64,000 bases of DNA from assembly GCA_029261925.1 (NCBI GenBank), contig JAJDAJ010000091.1, forward strand, positions 117,866 to 181,865, written 5' to 3'. The translations under genes were made by a program, and so were the position numbers. This stretch comes from Deltaproteobacteria bacterium. GTDB lineage: Bacteria; Myxococcota_A; UBA9160; SZUA-336. The notes under the pieces are model-generated. The model was given only the letters and a program-made list of their open reading frames with translations. It searched no databases and was not told the DNA's origin. Positions 32,177 through 40,889 of the stretch are shown here, piece after piece. How positions within the stretch are numbered: position 1 is the first letter of the stretch; every line of letters starts with the position of its first letter.

Positions 32177-33587
32177 GCTCCGCGACCGCGCGCTCGACGC
32201 GCGTGCCGTGGAAGAAGTCCGGACGCGTGTCGGTGTAGAAGCGCGCGACGTTTGCGAAGACGAAGTCGCGGAACTGCGCGGCGTCGAGCCAGCCGTGGTC
32301 CACGTTCTCGTGGGCCTCCTCGAGCACCTCGGTCATGTCGGGGACGTCCCAGTGGCCGACGTCGGAGCTGAACATGGCGTTGATCTGCGCGCCGTACGGG
32401 ATCCGGTCGGTGTCGAAGGCGGTCGGCGTCATCGGATCGTCGGCCTCGCAGCCGAAGTAGAACTGCGGCACGAACAGGTCGCGGATCTCCTCGGGGCCGC
32501 GGATGGCCAGCCGCGCGAAGTCGTCGTGTGCCTCCTGGCCGAGGTCTCCGGGCACGATCCGCTGCGAGGCCCCCGCGCGCGCGAGGGGGCCACCGTGCTT
32601 GCGCAGCAGCTCGGCGAAGAGCTCGTGGTCGATGCGGGTGGGGTCGTAGGTCTGCACGGCCTCGATGTTGCGCTTCTTCCAGCGCGCGATCAGGTCGGCG
32701 TAGAGGCCCACGCCCCAGTGTACGCCGCCCTCGAGCAGGCCCACGCGCAGGCCCGGGAAGCGCCGCGTGACACCGCCCAGGAAGAGCGACTTGGCGAGCG
32801 CCTCGCCCACCGCGCCGAAGTGGCCGATGTGGTTGTGCATGTAGCTCGTACCCGAGCGGCGAAAGCCGATGCCCATGCTGCCCGAGTGAGAGGCGACCGA
32901 GACGCCGATCTCGACGCAGCGGCGCCAGAACGGATCGTAGTCGTGCTCGCTGTCGATGCCGTACGTGTCCCACCAGACGCCGTACGGACCGCTCGCGGGC
33001 TCGGGGACCGGGCGCTCGACGAAGCCCGCGATCATGGCGGCCTTCAGGCCCAGGTCTCCGGTCGCGAACTCCAGCTCCTCGATCGCCTCCGCGGGCGTGT
33101 GCATGGGGATCACGGCTGCCGGCGTCATCTGCTCGGCGCAGTCGGCGAAGACGTCGGCGGCGTAGCGGTTCAGCGCTCGACAGGCACCGCGACGCAGGCG
33201 CTCGTCGCGCACGTGGTTGAACACCAGTCCGGCGCTGGAGTACATCACGGCGAAGTCGATGCCGAACTGCTCGAGCCGCTCGCGAAGCAGGCCCGGCATC
33301 ACGGCCGTCGCCAGGTCGAGGGTGTTCTCTGCGGGCAGCGCCCACCAGGGCGAGCGCACCGCACGCCTGCGAAGCCGCTCCTCCGGGCTCATGCGCGCGA
33401 AGCCCGCCGTTCCGAGTCCGGCCGACACGTCGGCGAAGAGCGCGCCCACGTCGTCGACGCCCTCGCGTGCCAGGTAGCCGGCGAGGGCCGGGAAGTACTC
33501 CACGTAGTGGCCGTCGGCGTCGACCACGGGATGGTCGAGCCGGCTGCGAACGCGCTCCGAGGCGGTCGGGCGTGCGGGCTGGGACAT
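32166..33587 (-). CDS. Amidohydrolase-2 family protein (long form)
   Basis: This is a 473-residue ACMSD-like TIM-barrel enzyme with the D-x-H motif in VVDADGHYVEYF, IPMHTPAEAIEELEFA, SVASHSGSMGIG, FYFGCEADDPMT and FSSDVGHWDVPDM. It is a clear homologue of the product encoded at 20323-21753. Such proteins hydrolyse or decarboxylate cyclic acids. The ATG at 33587 follows AAGGAGG; the upstream in-frame start at 33626 has none. TCTAAT on the minus strand near 33632-33637 is a possible -10. Confidence 0.92.
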   Translation of the reverse strand: MSQPARPTASERVRSRLDHPVVDADGHYVEYFPALAGYLAREGVDDVGALFADVSAGLGTAGFARMSPEERLRRRAVRSPWWALPAENTLDLATAVMPGLLRERLEQFGIDFAVMYSSAGLVFNHVRDERLRRGACRALNRYAADVFADCAEQMTPAAVIPMHTPAEAIEELEFATGDLGLKAAMIAGFVERPVPEPASGPYGVWWDTYGIDSEHDYDPFWRRCVEIGVSVASHSGSMGIGFRRSGTSYMHNHIGHFGAVGEALAKSLFLGGVTRRFPGLRVGLLEGGVHWGVGLYADLIARWKKRNIEAVQTYDPTRIDHELFAELLRKHGGPLARAGASQRIVPGDLGQEAHDDFARLAIRGPEEIRDLFVPQFYFGCEADDPMTPTAFDTDRIPYGAQINAMFSSDVGHWDVPDMTEVLEEAHENVDHGWLDAAQFRDFVFANVARFYTDTRPDFFHGTRVERAVAELTA

Positions 33588-33743
33588 GGGGCCTCCTTGC
33601 CGCCGGCGCGGGTCCGGCCACGTCACGCTGGATTAGAGCACGCGCGAGACGCCGTGCGGAAGGCCTAGAATCAGGTCCCGGTGCCCTGCAGCGGGCCGCG
33701 GCGGTCGCGGCTCCGGAGCGGGCACCCGCCGCCGGGAGCAGAG

Positions 33744-34523
33744 ATGCGCGTAGCCCTGATCGCGTTCGTCGCGGCCCTCGCCGCGTCCGTCGTGGCGCTG
33801 GTCCTGCTGTCTCCCGGACCCGGCCCGGCGCCCGCGCCGGGAGCCGGGGTGCCGCGGGCCGTTGCCCCGTCTCCCGGCCCCACCGTGGCTCCGGTTGATC
33901 CGGTGCCTGCCGCAGCCCCCCGAGCGGCGGCGGCAGGCAGCCCGCCGGAGACCGGTGAGGAGGTCGCCGCCCGGGCGCTCGTGGAGCGCTATCGCGAGGC
34001 CGCAGCCACCGCGCGCGAGCGTGTCGCCAGCCTGCAGGCGAGCCGCCCGGGTCCGCCGCCCGGTCCGCGCGATCCCCTGCTCCGCACGTTCGAGCGGCCC
34101 GCTCCCGGCACACCGCAGCGGCGGCTCTGGGAGGCGCACGTGGCGCCGCTGCTCTATCCGGCCGGCCACCCGCGCGCGGGAGAGCCGCTCGATCACGTCG
34201 GCCCCGGGGATCTGGCGGCGGCGGCCGACGCCATGATTCGCGCCATGCTTCCCCCGGAGATGCTCGAGACCCCGCGGCGCGTGCTGCGCCTGCAGCAGAG
34301 CTTCCTGACGGTCCAGAGGATCCAGGCCGAGCACGGCATCGGCCGGGCGTTCGCCGACGCCGTCGAGGCGCTCCCGCCCGATCCGCAGGCGCCGGTCTAC
34401 GACCCGTACTTCGTGCTCACCGATGCCGACGACCCGCGGGCGACCACCCTGGCCGAGTTCTACGCGGGCCGGAACCTCGAGCAGGCCACCGAGCTCGTCG
34501 AGTCCCGCCGGGAGGCCGAGTGA
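33744..34523 (+). CDS. Membrane-anchored Pro/Ala-rich protein, function unknown
   Basis: The product is 259 residues. One N-terminal membrane helix (ALIAFVAALAASVVALVLL) is followed by a long Pro/Ala/Gly-rich linker and a helical C-terminal region (RRVLRLQQSFLTVQRIQAEHG) ending acidic. The topology suggests a periplasmic domain on a flexible stalk. TAGAAT at 33666-33671 could be the -10 element. The ATG at 33744 follows GGGAGCAGAG. I recognise no family and the neighbours give no clue. Confidence 0.65.
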   Translation: MRVALIAFVAALAASVVALVLLSPGPGPAPAPGAGVPRAVAPSPGPTVAPVDPVPAAAPRAAAAGSPPETGEEVAARALVERYREAAATARERVASLQASRPGPPPGPRDPLLRTFERPAPGTPQRRLWEAHVAPLLYPAGHPRAGEPLDHVGPGDLAAAADAMIRAMLPPEMLETPRRVLRLQQSFLTVQRIQAEHGIGRAFADAVEALPPDPQAPVYDPYFVLTDADDPRATTLAEFYAGRNLEQATELVESRREAE

Positions 34524-34531
34524 GCCGGCGG

Positions 34532-34556
34532 GCGCCGTGGCCCCGCGGACGGGCGC
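34532..34556. terminator. Imperfect hairpin between convergent genes
   Basis: GCGCCGT and ACGGGCGC can pair with one bulged base within the 33-bp gap before the PhoU-like gene. It is GC-rich, without a T-run, and a weak candidate. Confidence 0.3.
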
Positions 34557-35225
34557 TCAGGTGGCGATGAGCAGGCGCAGCCGGTTGCCGACGCGCTCGG
34601 CGTAGTCGGCCAGGTCGCCGATCCAGCCGATGATCTGGTGCCAGTAGACGGTGGCGACGCCGAGCTCCTGCTCCATCCCGAACAGGACCCGGCAGGCGCG
34701 GTCCTGGAGCTGGTCGGTGTCGGTCTCGATGCGGCCCAGCTCGGTGATCATCTCCTCGACGCGCGTGACCTCGCGGCCGGCAAAGCCGGTCTCGACCAGC
34801 TCGTCGAGCTCGTTGATGATGCGCTCGGCCTGCTCGCAGGCGGCCACGACGCGCGTCGCGAGCTCGCGCACCGGATCCACCAGCGCGCCGGGCAGCTGCA
34901 TCTGGCGCTGGTCCACCAGCTCGGCGATGTCCTGGGTCACGTCGGCGATCGAGTCCTGGTGGTCCAGGATCTCCAGCATGTCGCGCCGCTCCATCGCCAG
35001 CATCAGGCGCCGCGGCATGTGGCTGCGGATCTCGTGCTTGATCTCGTCGGCCTCGTGCTCGAGGCGATCGATGTCGCCGCGGATCGACTCGATCGCGCCG
35101 CCGCTGCCCGAGCTCATGGCCTCGACCAGCGGCACGACCTGGCGCGCGCAGGCCACGGCCGCGCGCATATGGGCCTGCATCGGCCCGATCGGTGAGCGCC
35201 CCACCAGCTTGTCGATCCACGCCAT
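34557..35225 (-). CDS. DUF47/PhoU-like accessory protein of the phosphate transporter
   Basis: This is a 222-residue all-helical protein of the DUF47 (TIGR00153) family, related to PhoU: IDRLEHEADEIKHEIRSHMP, DMLEILDHQDSIADVTQDIA and ACEQAERIINELDEL. The E-x-x-x-D metal-binding helices of PhoU-type bundles are visible. These proteins regulate or assist PiT-type phosphate permeases. It lies 20 bp after the PiT gene on the same strand, the standard arrangement. Confidence 0.9.
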   Translation of the reverse strand: MAWIDKLVGRSPIGPMQAHMRAAVACARQVVPLVEAMSSGSGGAIESIRGDIDRLEHEADEIKHEIRSHMPRRLMLAMERRDMLEILDHQDSIADVTQDIAELVDQRQMQLPGALVDPVRELATRVVAACEQAERIINELDELVETGFAGREVTRVEEMITELGRIETDTDQLQDRACRVLFGMEQELGVATVYWHQIIGWIGDLADYAERVGNRLRLLIAT

Positions 35226-35245
35226 CCGCTGCTCCGGTCGCCCGC

Positions 35246-36490
35246 TCAGCCGAGCAGGCCCTTGAAGAAGTAGTAGAAGAAGATCGCCAGGCCCGCCGCG
35301 ATGGGCAGCGTGGCGACCCACGAGGTGACGATCATGCCGACCACCCGCAGATCGAGCGCGCCGATGCCGCGGGCCAGGCCCACCCCGAGCACCGCACCGA
35401 CCAGCGTGTGGGTCGTCGAGACAGGGATGCCCATGCGCGAGGCCAGCACGATCGTCGTGGCCGCCGCGAGCTCCGCCGCGAAGCCGCGGCTCGGCGTGAG
35501 CTCGGTGATGCGCTTGCCCACGGTCTCCATCACGCGGTAGCCCCAGGTCGCCAGGCCCAGGACGATCCCGAGGCCCCCGACCGCGAGCATCCAGGGCCGG
35601 ACCGCCGACTGGGCGCCGATCTCCGCGCCGTCGACCGCGCCGACGATGGCGGCGAGCGGACCGATCGAGTTGGCCACGTCGTTCGAGCCGTGTGCGAAGG
35701 CGACGGCACAGGCGGTCAGGATCTGCAGCACCACGAAGACGCGCTCCACCTGTCCGAAGCGGCGATCGGGGTCCCGCGCGCCCTCGCGCACGGTGCGCAG
35801 GAAGAGCCAGCCGAGGCCGGCCCCCAGCAGCCCGAGCAGCGCCGAGCCCAGTAGCGCCTGCGGCAGGTCGAGGTCGAGGTTGAGGTTCTTCAGCCCCTTG
35901 AACAGGGTGACCAGACCGATCATGAAGAACACGTAGAAGAAGAACGCCGGGCCCAGACGCCGTACGCGCTCGATCGGGTTCTCCGTGTCGAGGATCAGCG
36001 CGCGCGTGAGCTGGAAGGTGAAGAAGGCGAGCACGCCCGCCAGCAGCGGCGAGGTGATCCAGCTCGCGACGATCTGGCCGACCTTGGCCCACTTGACCGC
36101 CTCGACGCCGATGCTCACGGCCCCGAAACCGACGATCGCGCCCACGATGGCGTGCGTGGTCGAGACCGGCACGCCGTAGCGCGTGGCCACGAGCAGCAGC
36201 GTGGCCGAGGAGGTGAGCGCCGCCAGCATCCCGTGCACGAGCTGGTCGGAGGTGAGCAGGGTCATGTCGAGCATGCCCTTGCGGACCGTGTCGGTCACGT
36301 GTCCGCCCGCGAGGAAGGCCCCGCTGAACTCCAGCACCGCGGCGACGAGGATCGCGTAGCGAATCGTCAGCGCGCCCGAGCCCACGCTCGTGCCCATGGC
36401 GTTGGCGACGTCGTTGGCTCCGATCGCCCAGGCCATGTACAGCGCCAGCACGCCCGCCAGCCAGATCTCCGGCGGCAGCATCAGCTCCAA
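35246..36490 (-). CDS. PiT-family inorganic phosphate transporter
   Basis: This is a 414-residue inner-membrane permease with the duplicated signature of the family: AIGANDVANAMGTSVGSGAL near the N-terminus and FAHGSNDVANSIGPLAAIVG in the second half, plus two VPVSTTHA/IPVSTTHT repeats. About ten membrane helices are apparent. It imports metal-phosphate by proton or sodium symport. A TTG at 36490 has GGGAGG at usable spacing; an ATG at 36481 is the alternative. It forms an operon with the DUF47 gene. Confidence 0.94.
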   Translation of the reverse strand: MELMLPPEIWLAGVLALYMAWAIGANDVANAMGTSVGSGALTIRYAILVAAVLEFSGAFLAGGHVTDTVRKGMLDMTLLTSDQLVHGMLAALTSSATLLLVATRYGVPVSTTHAIVGAIVGFGAVSIGVEAVKWAKVGQIVASWITSPLLAGVLAFFTFQLTRALILDTENPIERVRRLGPAFFFYVFFMIGLVTLFKGLKNLNLDLDLPQALLGSALLGLLGAGLGWLFLRTVREGARDPDRRFGQVERVFVVLQILTACAVAFAHGSNDVANSIGPLAAIVGAVDGAEIGAQSAVRPWMLAVGGLGIVLGLATWGYRVMETVGKRITELTPSRGFAAELAAATTIVLASRMGIPVSTTHTLVGAVLGVGLARGIGALDLRVVGMIVTSWVATLPIAAGLAIFFYYFFKGLLG

Positions 36491-36636
36491 ACGGCCACCC
36501 TCCCCGCTCTGGTGTGATTCCGGTGACGCTGATGTAGCAAGATCCCGGCGACCCCGTCAGGTCAGCCTGACTCCGGGCGCCCGGCCGCGTAGGCTGACGC
36601 CGGGCCGCGTCCGCCGGCCCGCTCTGGAGGAGGCTG

Positions 36637-36740
36637 ATGGACCGGGCCAGGCTCGAGGGGCTTTTCGATCCGGCGCTGGGTCGCGCTGCTGCTCGCGAGC
36701 GACGCGGGAAGCTTCATGACCGGCCACAGCCTCTCCGGGG
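36637..36740 (+). pseudogene. SDR gene remnant with internal deletion
   Basis: A perfect ribosome site (GGAGGAGG) and ATG at 36637 begin MDRARLEG, the usual opening of an SDR before its KVAIVTG motif. The next bases, in the frame +1 to it (from about 36662), read SIRRWVALLLASDAGSFMTG and HSLSGDGDQT, which is an SDR C-terminus. The whole middle, roughly 200 or more codons, is missing. The remaining 46-codon frame ends at 36777 overlapping the GTG of the LLM gene, so it may still couple translation. Confidence 0.5.
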
Positions 36741-36773
36741 ACGGCGACCAGACCCCTCAGCAGGAGAGCCCAG

Positions 36774-37895
36774 GTGAAATTCTCGATGATCTTCGAGGCC
36801 CAGATCGCCAGCGCGACCCGCGCCGACGAGTACCGCGTGATGCACGAGTGCGTCGAGCAGGCCGTACTCGCCGAGCGCGCCGGCTTCGATCGCATCTGGT
36901 CCGTGGAGCACCACTGCCTGAAGTGGTACGCGCACATGAGCGCCCCCGAGACCTTCCTGGCGTTCGTGGCCGGCCGCACCGAGCGCATCCGCATCGGCCA
37001 CGGCGTCGTCTGCCTGCCGTTCCGGATGAATCACCCGGTCAAGGTGGCCGAGCGCGTCGCCATGCTCGACATCCTGAGCCGCGGTCGCGTGGACTTCGGC
37101 ATCGGAAAGGGCGGCACGCCGCAGGAGGCGGGCGCGTTCCAGACCGAGATGGACGAGATCCCGGCGCAGCTCGAGGCCTCCGCGCGGATGATCCCGCGCA
37201 TGTGGAGCGAGGAGTCGTTCGAGCACCACAGCGAGCTGATCGACATCCCGCCGCGGCCGATCCTGCCCAAGCCGTACCAGGATCCGCACCCTCCCATGTA
37301 CCTGGCGTGCACGCGCGAGGACACGCTGAACCAGGCGGGCGAGTGGGGCCTGGGTGCGCTGGTCCTGGGCTTCGGGGGGCCCGAGGAGATCGCGCAGAAG
37401 AACCGCGTGTACCGCGCCGCGATCGAGCGGCGCACCGCCGAGTCCCAGATCCCGGACTTCCCGGTCGAGCACCTCTCCGCGCTCTGTCCCGCGATCATCC
37501 TCGACGATGTGGACCGGGCCCGGGCCATCGGCTACCGCGGCCAGCGCTTCTTCACCATGGCGATCAATCACTGGTACAACCCCGGGGGCGATGCGCCGGC
37601 GCCGGTCGCGGATCTGGACGACGTGGAGGACGTGGAGTACCTGCGCAAGCGCGGCGAGGAGGTCGTTGCCTACATCCACGAGGACAGGGTGGGTACGCGC
37701 ACGCACAGCGCCGGCATGTACAACCCGAACCACGCCTACGGCGATGCCTCCGACGCGATCGAGTACGTCGAGCGACTGGTCGACGCCGGTGCGGACGAGG
37801 TGATGTTCCTGATCCAGATGGGCACGGTGCCGCAGGACGCCGCGCTGGAGACGATCGAGCGGCTGGGCAAGGACGTCCTGCCCCGCTTCCGGTGA
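36774..37895 (+). CDS. LLM-class flavin-dependent oxidoreductase
   Basis: This is a 373-residue luciferase-family monooxygenase: AERAGFDRIWSVEHHCLK, TERIRIGHGVVCLPFRMNHP, RGRVDFGIGKGGTPQEAG and MYLACTREDTLNQAGEWGLG. The EHH segment and the RxDFGxGKG block are typical of alkanal-monooxygenase-like members. The substrate is unknown. The GTG at 36774 follows CAGGAGAG, and its codon overlaps the stop of the SDR remnant frame. An ADP-forming acyl-CoA synthetase begins 4 bp after its stop codon, so the two are co-expressed. Confidence 0.92.
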   Translation: MKFSMIFEAQIASATRADEYRVMHECVEQAVLAERAGFDRIWSVEHHCLKWYAHMSAPETFLAFVAGRTERIRIGHGVVCLPFRMNHPVKVAERVAMLDILSRGRVDFGIGKGGTPQEAGAFQTEMDEIPAQLEASARMIPRMWSEESFEHHSELIDIPPRPILPKPYQDPHPPMYLACTREDTLNQAGEWGLGALVLGFGGPEEIAQKNRVYRAAIERRTAESQIPDFPVEHLSALCPAIILDDVDRARAIGYRGQRFFTMAINHWYNPGGDAPAPVADLDDVEDVEYLRKRGEEVVAYIHEDRVGTRTHSAGMYNPNHAYGDASDAIEYVERLVDAGADEVMFLIQMGTVPQDAALETIERLGKDVLPRFR

Positions 37896-37899
37896 GCCG

Positions 37900-39999
37900 A
37901 TGAGCCAGGTACGCAGCGATCTGCACGAGATGATGCACCCCGACGGTGTGGCGATCATCGGCCAGGTGCCGCGCGCCGCCGGCGAGGAGGGGCTGCGCGC
38001 CATGAACGACCCGCGCTACGGCGCGGGCAACTGGTACCTGGTCAATCCCAGGGGCGGGGCCGTCGGCTCGCTGCCCGTGTACCGCTCGGTCGCCGAGGTC
38101 CCGGGGAAGATCACCCTCGCGGTGGTCAGCGCCCCGCCGCGGATCTGCCCTCAGGTGATCGAGGAGTGCGGCGCGCGCGGCATCCCGTACGCCGTCGTCT
38201 TCAGCTCGGGATTCTCCGAGATCGGCGCGGAGGGCGCGGTGCACGAGCGCGCCCTGGCCGAGGCCGGCCGGCGCGGCGGCGTGCGCATCCTCGGCCCGAA
38301 CACGAACACCAACCTGCTCGAGAAGATCCCCGACATCCCCGGGCTGCGGGGCGGCAAGATCGGCGTGGTCACCCAGTCCGGGCACAACGGCCGCCCGATC
38401 GTCCAGGGCGCGGAGCTCGGCATCGGCTTCACCCGGCAGGTGCCCTGCGGCAACGAGTGCGACCTGGACGTGTGCGACTTCATCGAGTACTTCGCGCACG
38501 ATCCCGAGACCTCGGTCATCGCCGGCTACATCGAGGGCTTCCGCGACGTGGACCGGCTGCGGCGCGCGCTGGGCGCGGCCATGCAGAACGCCAAGCCCGT
38601 GGTGCTGTTGAAGATGGGCAGCACCGACGCCGGCTCGCGCATGGCCAGCTCGCACACCGGTCACCTGACCGGATCCGACGCCATCGTCGACGGGCTCTTC
38701 CGCCAGTACGGCGTGGTCCGGGTCCGCGACCTCGACGAGCTGCTCGAGACGGCGGCGCTGTTCGCGCGGCTCCCGCGGGGCACGGGCCCGCGGGTGGCGC
38801 TGTACAGCATCTCGGGTGGCTCGGGTACGCTGATGGCCGAGAGCGCCGAGCTCGCCGGCGTGAACCTGCCCCGGCTGAGCCAGCGCACCCAGAAGCGGCT
38901 GTACGAGTACCTGCCGGGCTACCTCAGCGTCGCGAACCCCGTCGACAACGGGGGTACGTTCCTGACCAGCGCCCCGCCCGAGGCCCGGCGGGCCGTGCTC
39001 GACATCATCGCGGAGGACCCGGGCGTGGATCTCGTGGTCGTCGGCGTCACCGGCGCGATCACGCCGATGAGCGACCTGCTGGCCGAGGACCTGGAGTGGA
39101 TGGTCGAGCGCGGCCTGAGCAAGCCCATGGTCGTGACCTGGAACTCGCCGAAGACGGACGTGCCCGGCTTCGCGGCCATCGTGCGCTCGCAGCTGCCGCT
39201 GTTCCGCAGCTTCCGCGGCTGCTTCTCGGCGCTCCGGGCACACGAGGAGTACACGGAGCGGCAGGCGTCGTTCCGGCCGCGCGAGGCATCCACGCCGCGC
39301 GTGCCCCGCGAGGCGCGCGAGATCCTCGACGGCGCCGCACCGGGACCGCTCGGAGGCGACGAGGCGCGCATACTGCTCGAGGCCTTCGGCATCCCGCTGG
39401 CCCGCGAGCAGACGGTGGAGTCGGCCAGCGCCGCGGCGCGCGCGGCCCGCGAGATGGGCCTGCCGGTGGCGCTGAAGATCAGCTCGCCGGATTTCCCCCA
39501 CAAGTCCGACGCCGGCCTGGTGCGGCTCGGGCTCGACTCGGCGCGTGCCGTCCGCGAGGCACACGACGAGCTGATCCGCGCGGCGCGCCGCGCGCGTCGC
39601 CGGGCGCGCATCGACGGCGTGACCGTGCAGGAGATGGTGACCGACGGCGTCGAGGTGATCGTGGGCCTGACCCGCGACCCGGTGCTTGGGCCCGCGGTGA
39701 TGGTCGGCATGGGCGGCATCTTCGCCGAGATCCTCGAGGACGTGGCCGTGCGCCCGCTGCCGCTCGACCGCGGAGATGCGCGCGAGATGGTCGAGTCGCT
39801 GCGCGGCTACCCGCTGCTGCGGGGTGCCCGCGGGAGGGCGCGTGCCGACGTCGGGGCGCTCGTGCGCCTGATCCTGCAGGTCGCGCGGCTCGGCCAGGCC
39901 GCGGGCGAGCGCATCGCCGAGCTCGATCTCAACCCGGTGATGGTGCGGCCGAAGGGCGTCGCCGTCGTCGACCATCTGGTCGTCGCGGCCGAGGTATGA
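37900..39999 (+). CDS. ADP-forming acyl-CoA synthetase (acetate--CoA ligase family, fused subunits)
   Basis: The 699 residues contain the full order of an ADP-forming (NDP) acyl-CoA synthetase: a CoA-binding domain (VAIIGQVPRAAGEEG, then VVFSSGFSEIGAEG), a succinyl-CoA-ligase-like domain with the phospho-histidine candidate in ASSHTGHLTGSD, and a C-terminal ATP-grasp domain (GIPLAREQTVESASAA, ALKISSPDFPHKSDAGLVRL, MVGMGGIFAEILEDVA). It activates a carboxylic acid with CoA at the cost of ATP to ADP, or runs in reverse. The acid is not evident. It is coupled to the LLM gene upstream. Confidence 0.93.
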   Translation: MSQVRSDLHEMMHPDGVAIIGQVPRAAGEEGLRAMNDPRYGAGNWYLVNPRGGAVGSLPVYRSVAEVPGKITLAVVSAPPRICPQVIEECGARGIPYAVVFSSGFSEIGAEGAVHERALAEAGRRGGVRILGPNTNTNLLEKIPDIPGLRGGKIGVVTQSGHNGRPIVQGAELGIGFTRQVPCGNECDLDVCDFIEYFAHDPETSVIAGYIEGFRDVDRLRRALGAAMQNAKPVVLLKMGSTDAGSRMASSHTGHLTGSDAIVDGLFRQYGVVRVRDLDELLETAALFARLPRGTGPRVALYSISGGSGTLMAESAELAGVNLPRLSQRTQKRLYEYLPGYLSVANPVDNGGTFLTSAPPEARRAVLDIIAEDPGVDLVVVGVTGAITPMSDLLAEDLEWMVERGLSKPMVVTWNSPKTDVPGFAAIVRSQLPLFRSFRGCFSALRAHEEYTERQASFRPREASTPRVPREAREILDGAAPGPLGGDEARILLEAFGIPLAREQTVESASAAARAAREMGLPVALKISSPDFPHKSDAGLVRLGLDSARAVREAHDELIRAARRARRRARIDGVTVQEMVTDGVEVIVGLTRDPVLGPAVMVGMGGIFAEILEDVAVRPLPLDRGDAREMVESLRGYPLLRGARGRARADVGALVRLILQVARLGQAAGERIAELDLNPVMVRPKGVAVVDHLVVAAEV

Positions 40000-40000
40000 T
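39995..40000 (+). promoter_or_regulatory. -10-like element 6 nt before the SMP-30 gene
   Basis: TATGAT (five of six to TATAAT) overlaps the synthetase stop codon and ends 6 nt before the ATG at 40007, which has no Shine-Dalgarno. This suggests an internal promoter giving a leaderless mRNA. No -35 match is seen. Confidence 0.45.
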
Positions 40001-40006
40001 TGGCCC

Positions 40007-40858
40007 ATGGACGTGACCACGGAGACGGTGCTCGACGGGCTGTGCTTTCCCGAGGGCCCCCGCTGGCGCGACGGCGCGCTGTACTTCTCGGACATGCACG
40101 CGCGCCGCGTCATGCGCCTGGAGCCCGGGGGACGCGCCGAGATCGTGGTCGAGGTGCCCGATGACGAGCCCTCGGGGCTCGGCTGGCTTCCCGACGGCCG
40201 CCTGCTGGTCGTCTCCATGCGCCGCCGCCGCCTGCTGCGGCTCGACCCCGGCGGCCTGGTCGAGGCGGCCGACCTGAGCGCGATCGCCTCGTTCAGCTGC
40301 AACGACATGGTCGTGGACGCGCACGGCCGGGCCTACGTGGGCAACCTGGGCTCGGACGTCAACGCCGGCGAGGAGGCACGCCCGGCCGAGCTCGTCCTGG
40401 TGCCGCCGGACGGTCCGCCGCGCGCCGCCGCCGGCGGCCTGCTGGTTCCCAACGGCTGCGTGATCACGCCCGACGGCGGCACGCTGGTCGTGGCCGAGTC
40501 CTTCGGGGCGCGGCTGACCGCGTTCGACGTGGCTGCGGACGGCTCCCTGGGCGGGGGACGCACCTGGGCGGATCTCGGCGAGGGAGCGGTGCCCGACGGC
40601 ATCTGCCTCGATGCACAGGGGGCGATCTGGGTCGCGATGCCGCTGGCATCCGAGGTCGTGCGCGTGCGCGAGGGCGGGGAGATCACCGACCGCATCCCCG
40701 TCAGCGGGCTGGCGGCCGCGTGCATGCTGGGCGGCGATGATCGCCGCACGCTCTTCATCTGCGCCGCCGATACGCACCCGCCCGACTCCGGCGAGCCCAC
40801 GCGCGACGGCCGCATCGACCGGGTGCGGGTGGACGTGCCGGGCGCGGGCTTTCCCTGA
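40007..40858 (+). CDS. SMP-30/gluconolactonase-family lactonase
   Basis: This is a 283-residue six-bladed propeller of the SMP-30/LRE family. Metal ligands expected for the family are visible: Glu in CFPEGPRWRDG, Asn in CNDMVVDAHG, Asn in VPNGCVITPDG and Asp in VPDGICLDAQG. These calcium- or zinc-dependent enzymes open sugar or other lactones. The neighbouring acid-activating synthetase and LLM (Baeyer-Villiger-like) enzyme would fit a lactone route (inference). A convergent dockerin gene follows after 31 bp. Confidence 0.9.
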   Translation: MDVTTETVLDGLCFPEGPRWRDGALYFSDMHARRVMRLEPGGRAEIVVEVPDDEPSGLGWLPDGRLLVVSMRRRRLLRLDPGGLVEAADLSAIASFSCNDMVVDAHGRAYVGNLGSDVNAGEEARPAELVLVPPDGPPRAAAGGLLVPNGCVITPDGGTLVVAESFGARLTAFDVAADGSLGGGRTWADLGEGAVPDGICLDAQGAIWVAMPLASEVVRVREGGEITDRIPVSGLAAACMLGGDDRRTLFICAADTHPPDSGEPTRDGRIDRVRVDVPGAGFP

Positions 40859-40889
40859 GCTTCCGGTAGCGCGTTCGCGCCGCCGCGGG

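Noticed and set aside
36490..36773. Gene candidate in the gap before the LLM gene
   Set aside because: The 46-codon frame with a good ribosome site is better explained as the N-terminus of a deleted SDR, because an SDR C-terminus follows in the neighbouring frame.
37564..40308. 914-codon minus-strand frame opposite the acyl-CoA synthetase
   Set aside because: It is a shadow frame: low-complexity Arg/Ala/His composition, no start context, and the plus strand is fully explained by conserved enzymes.
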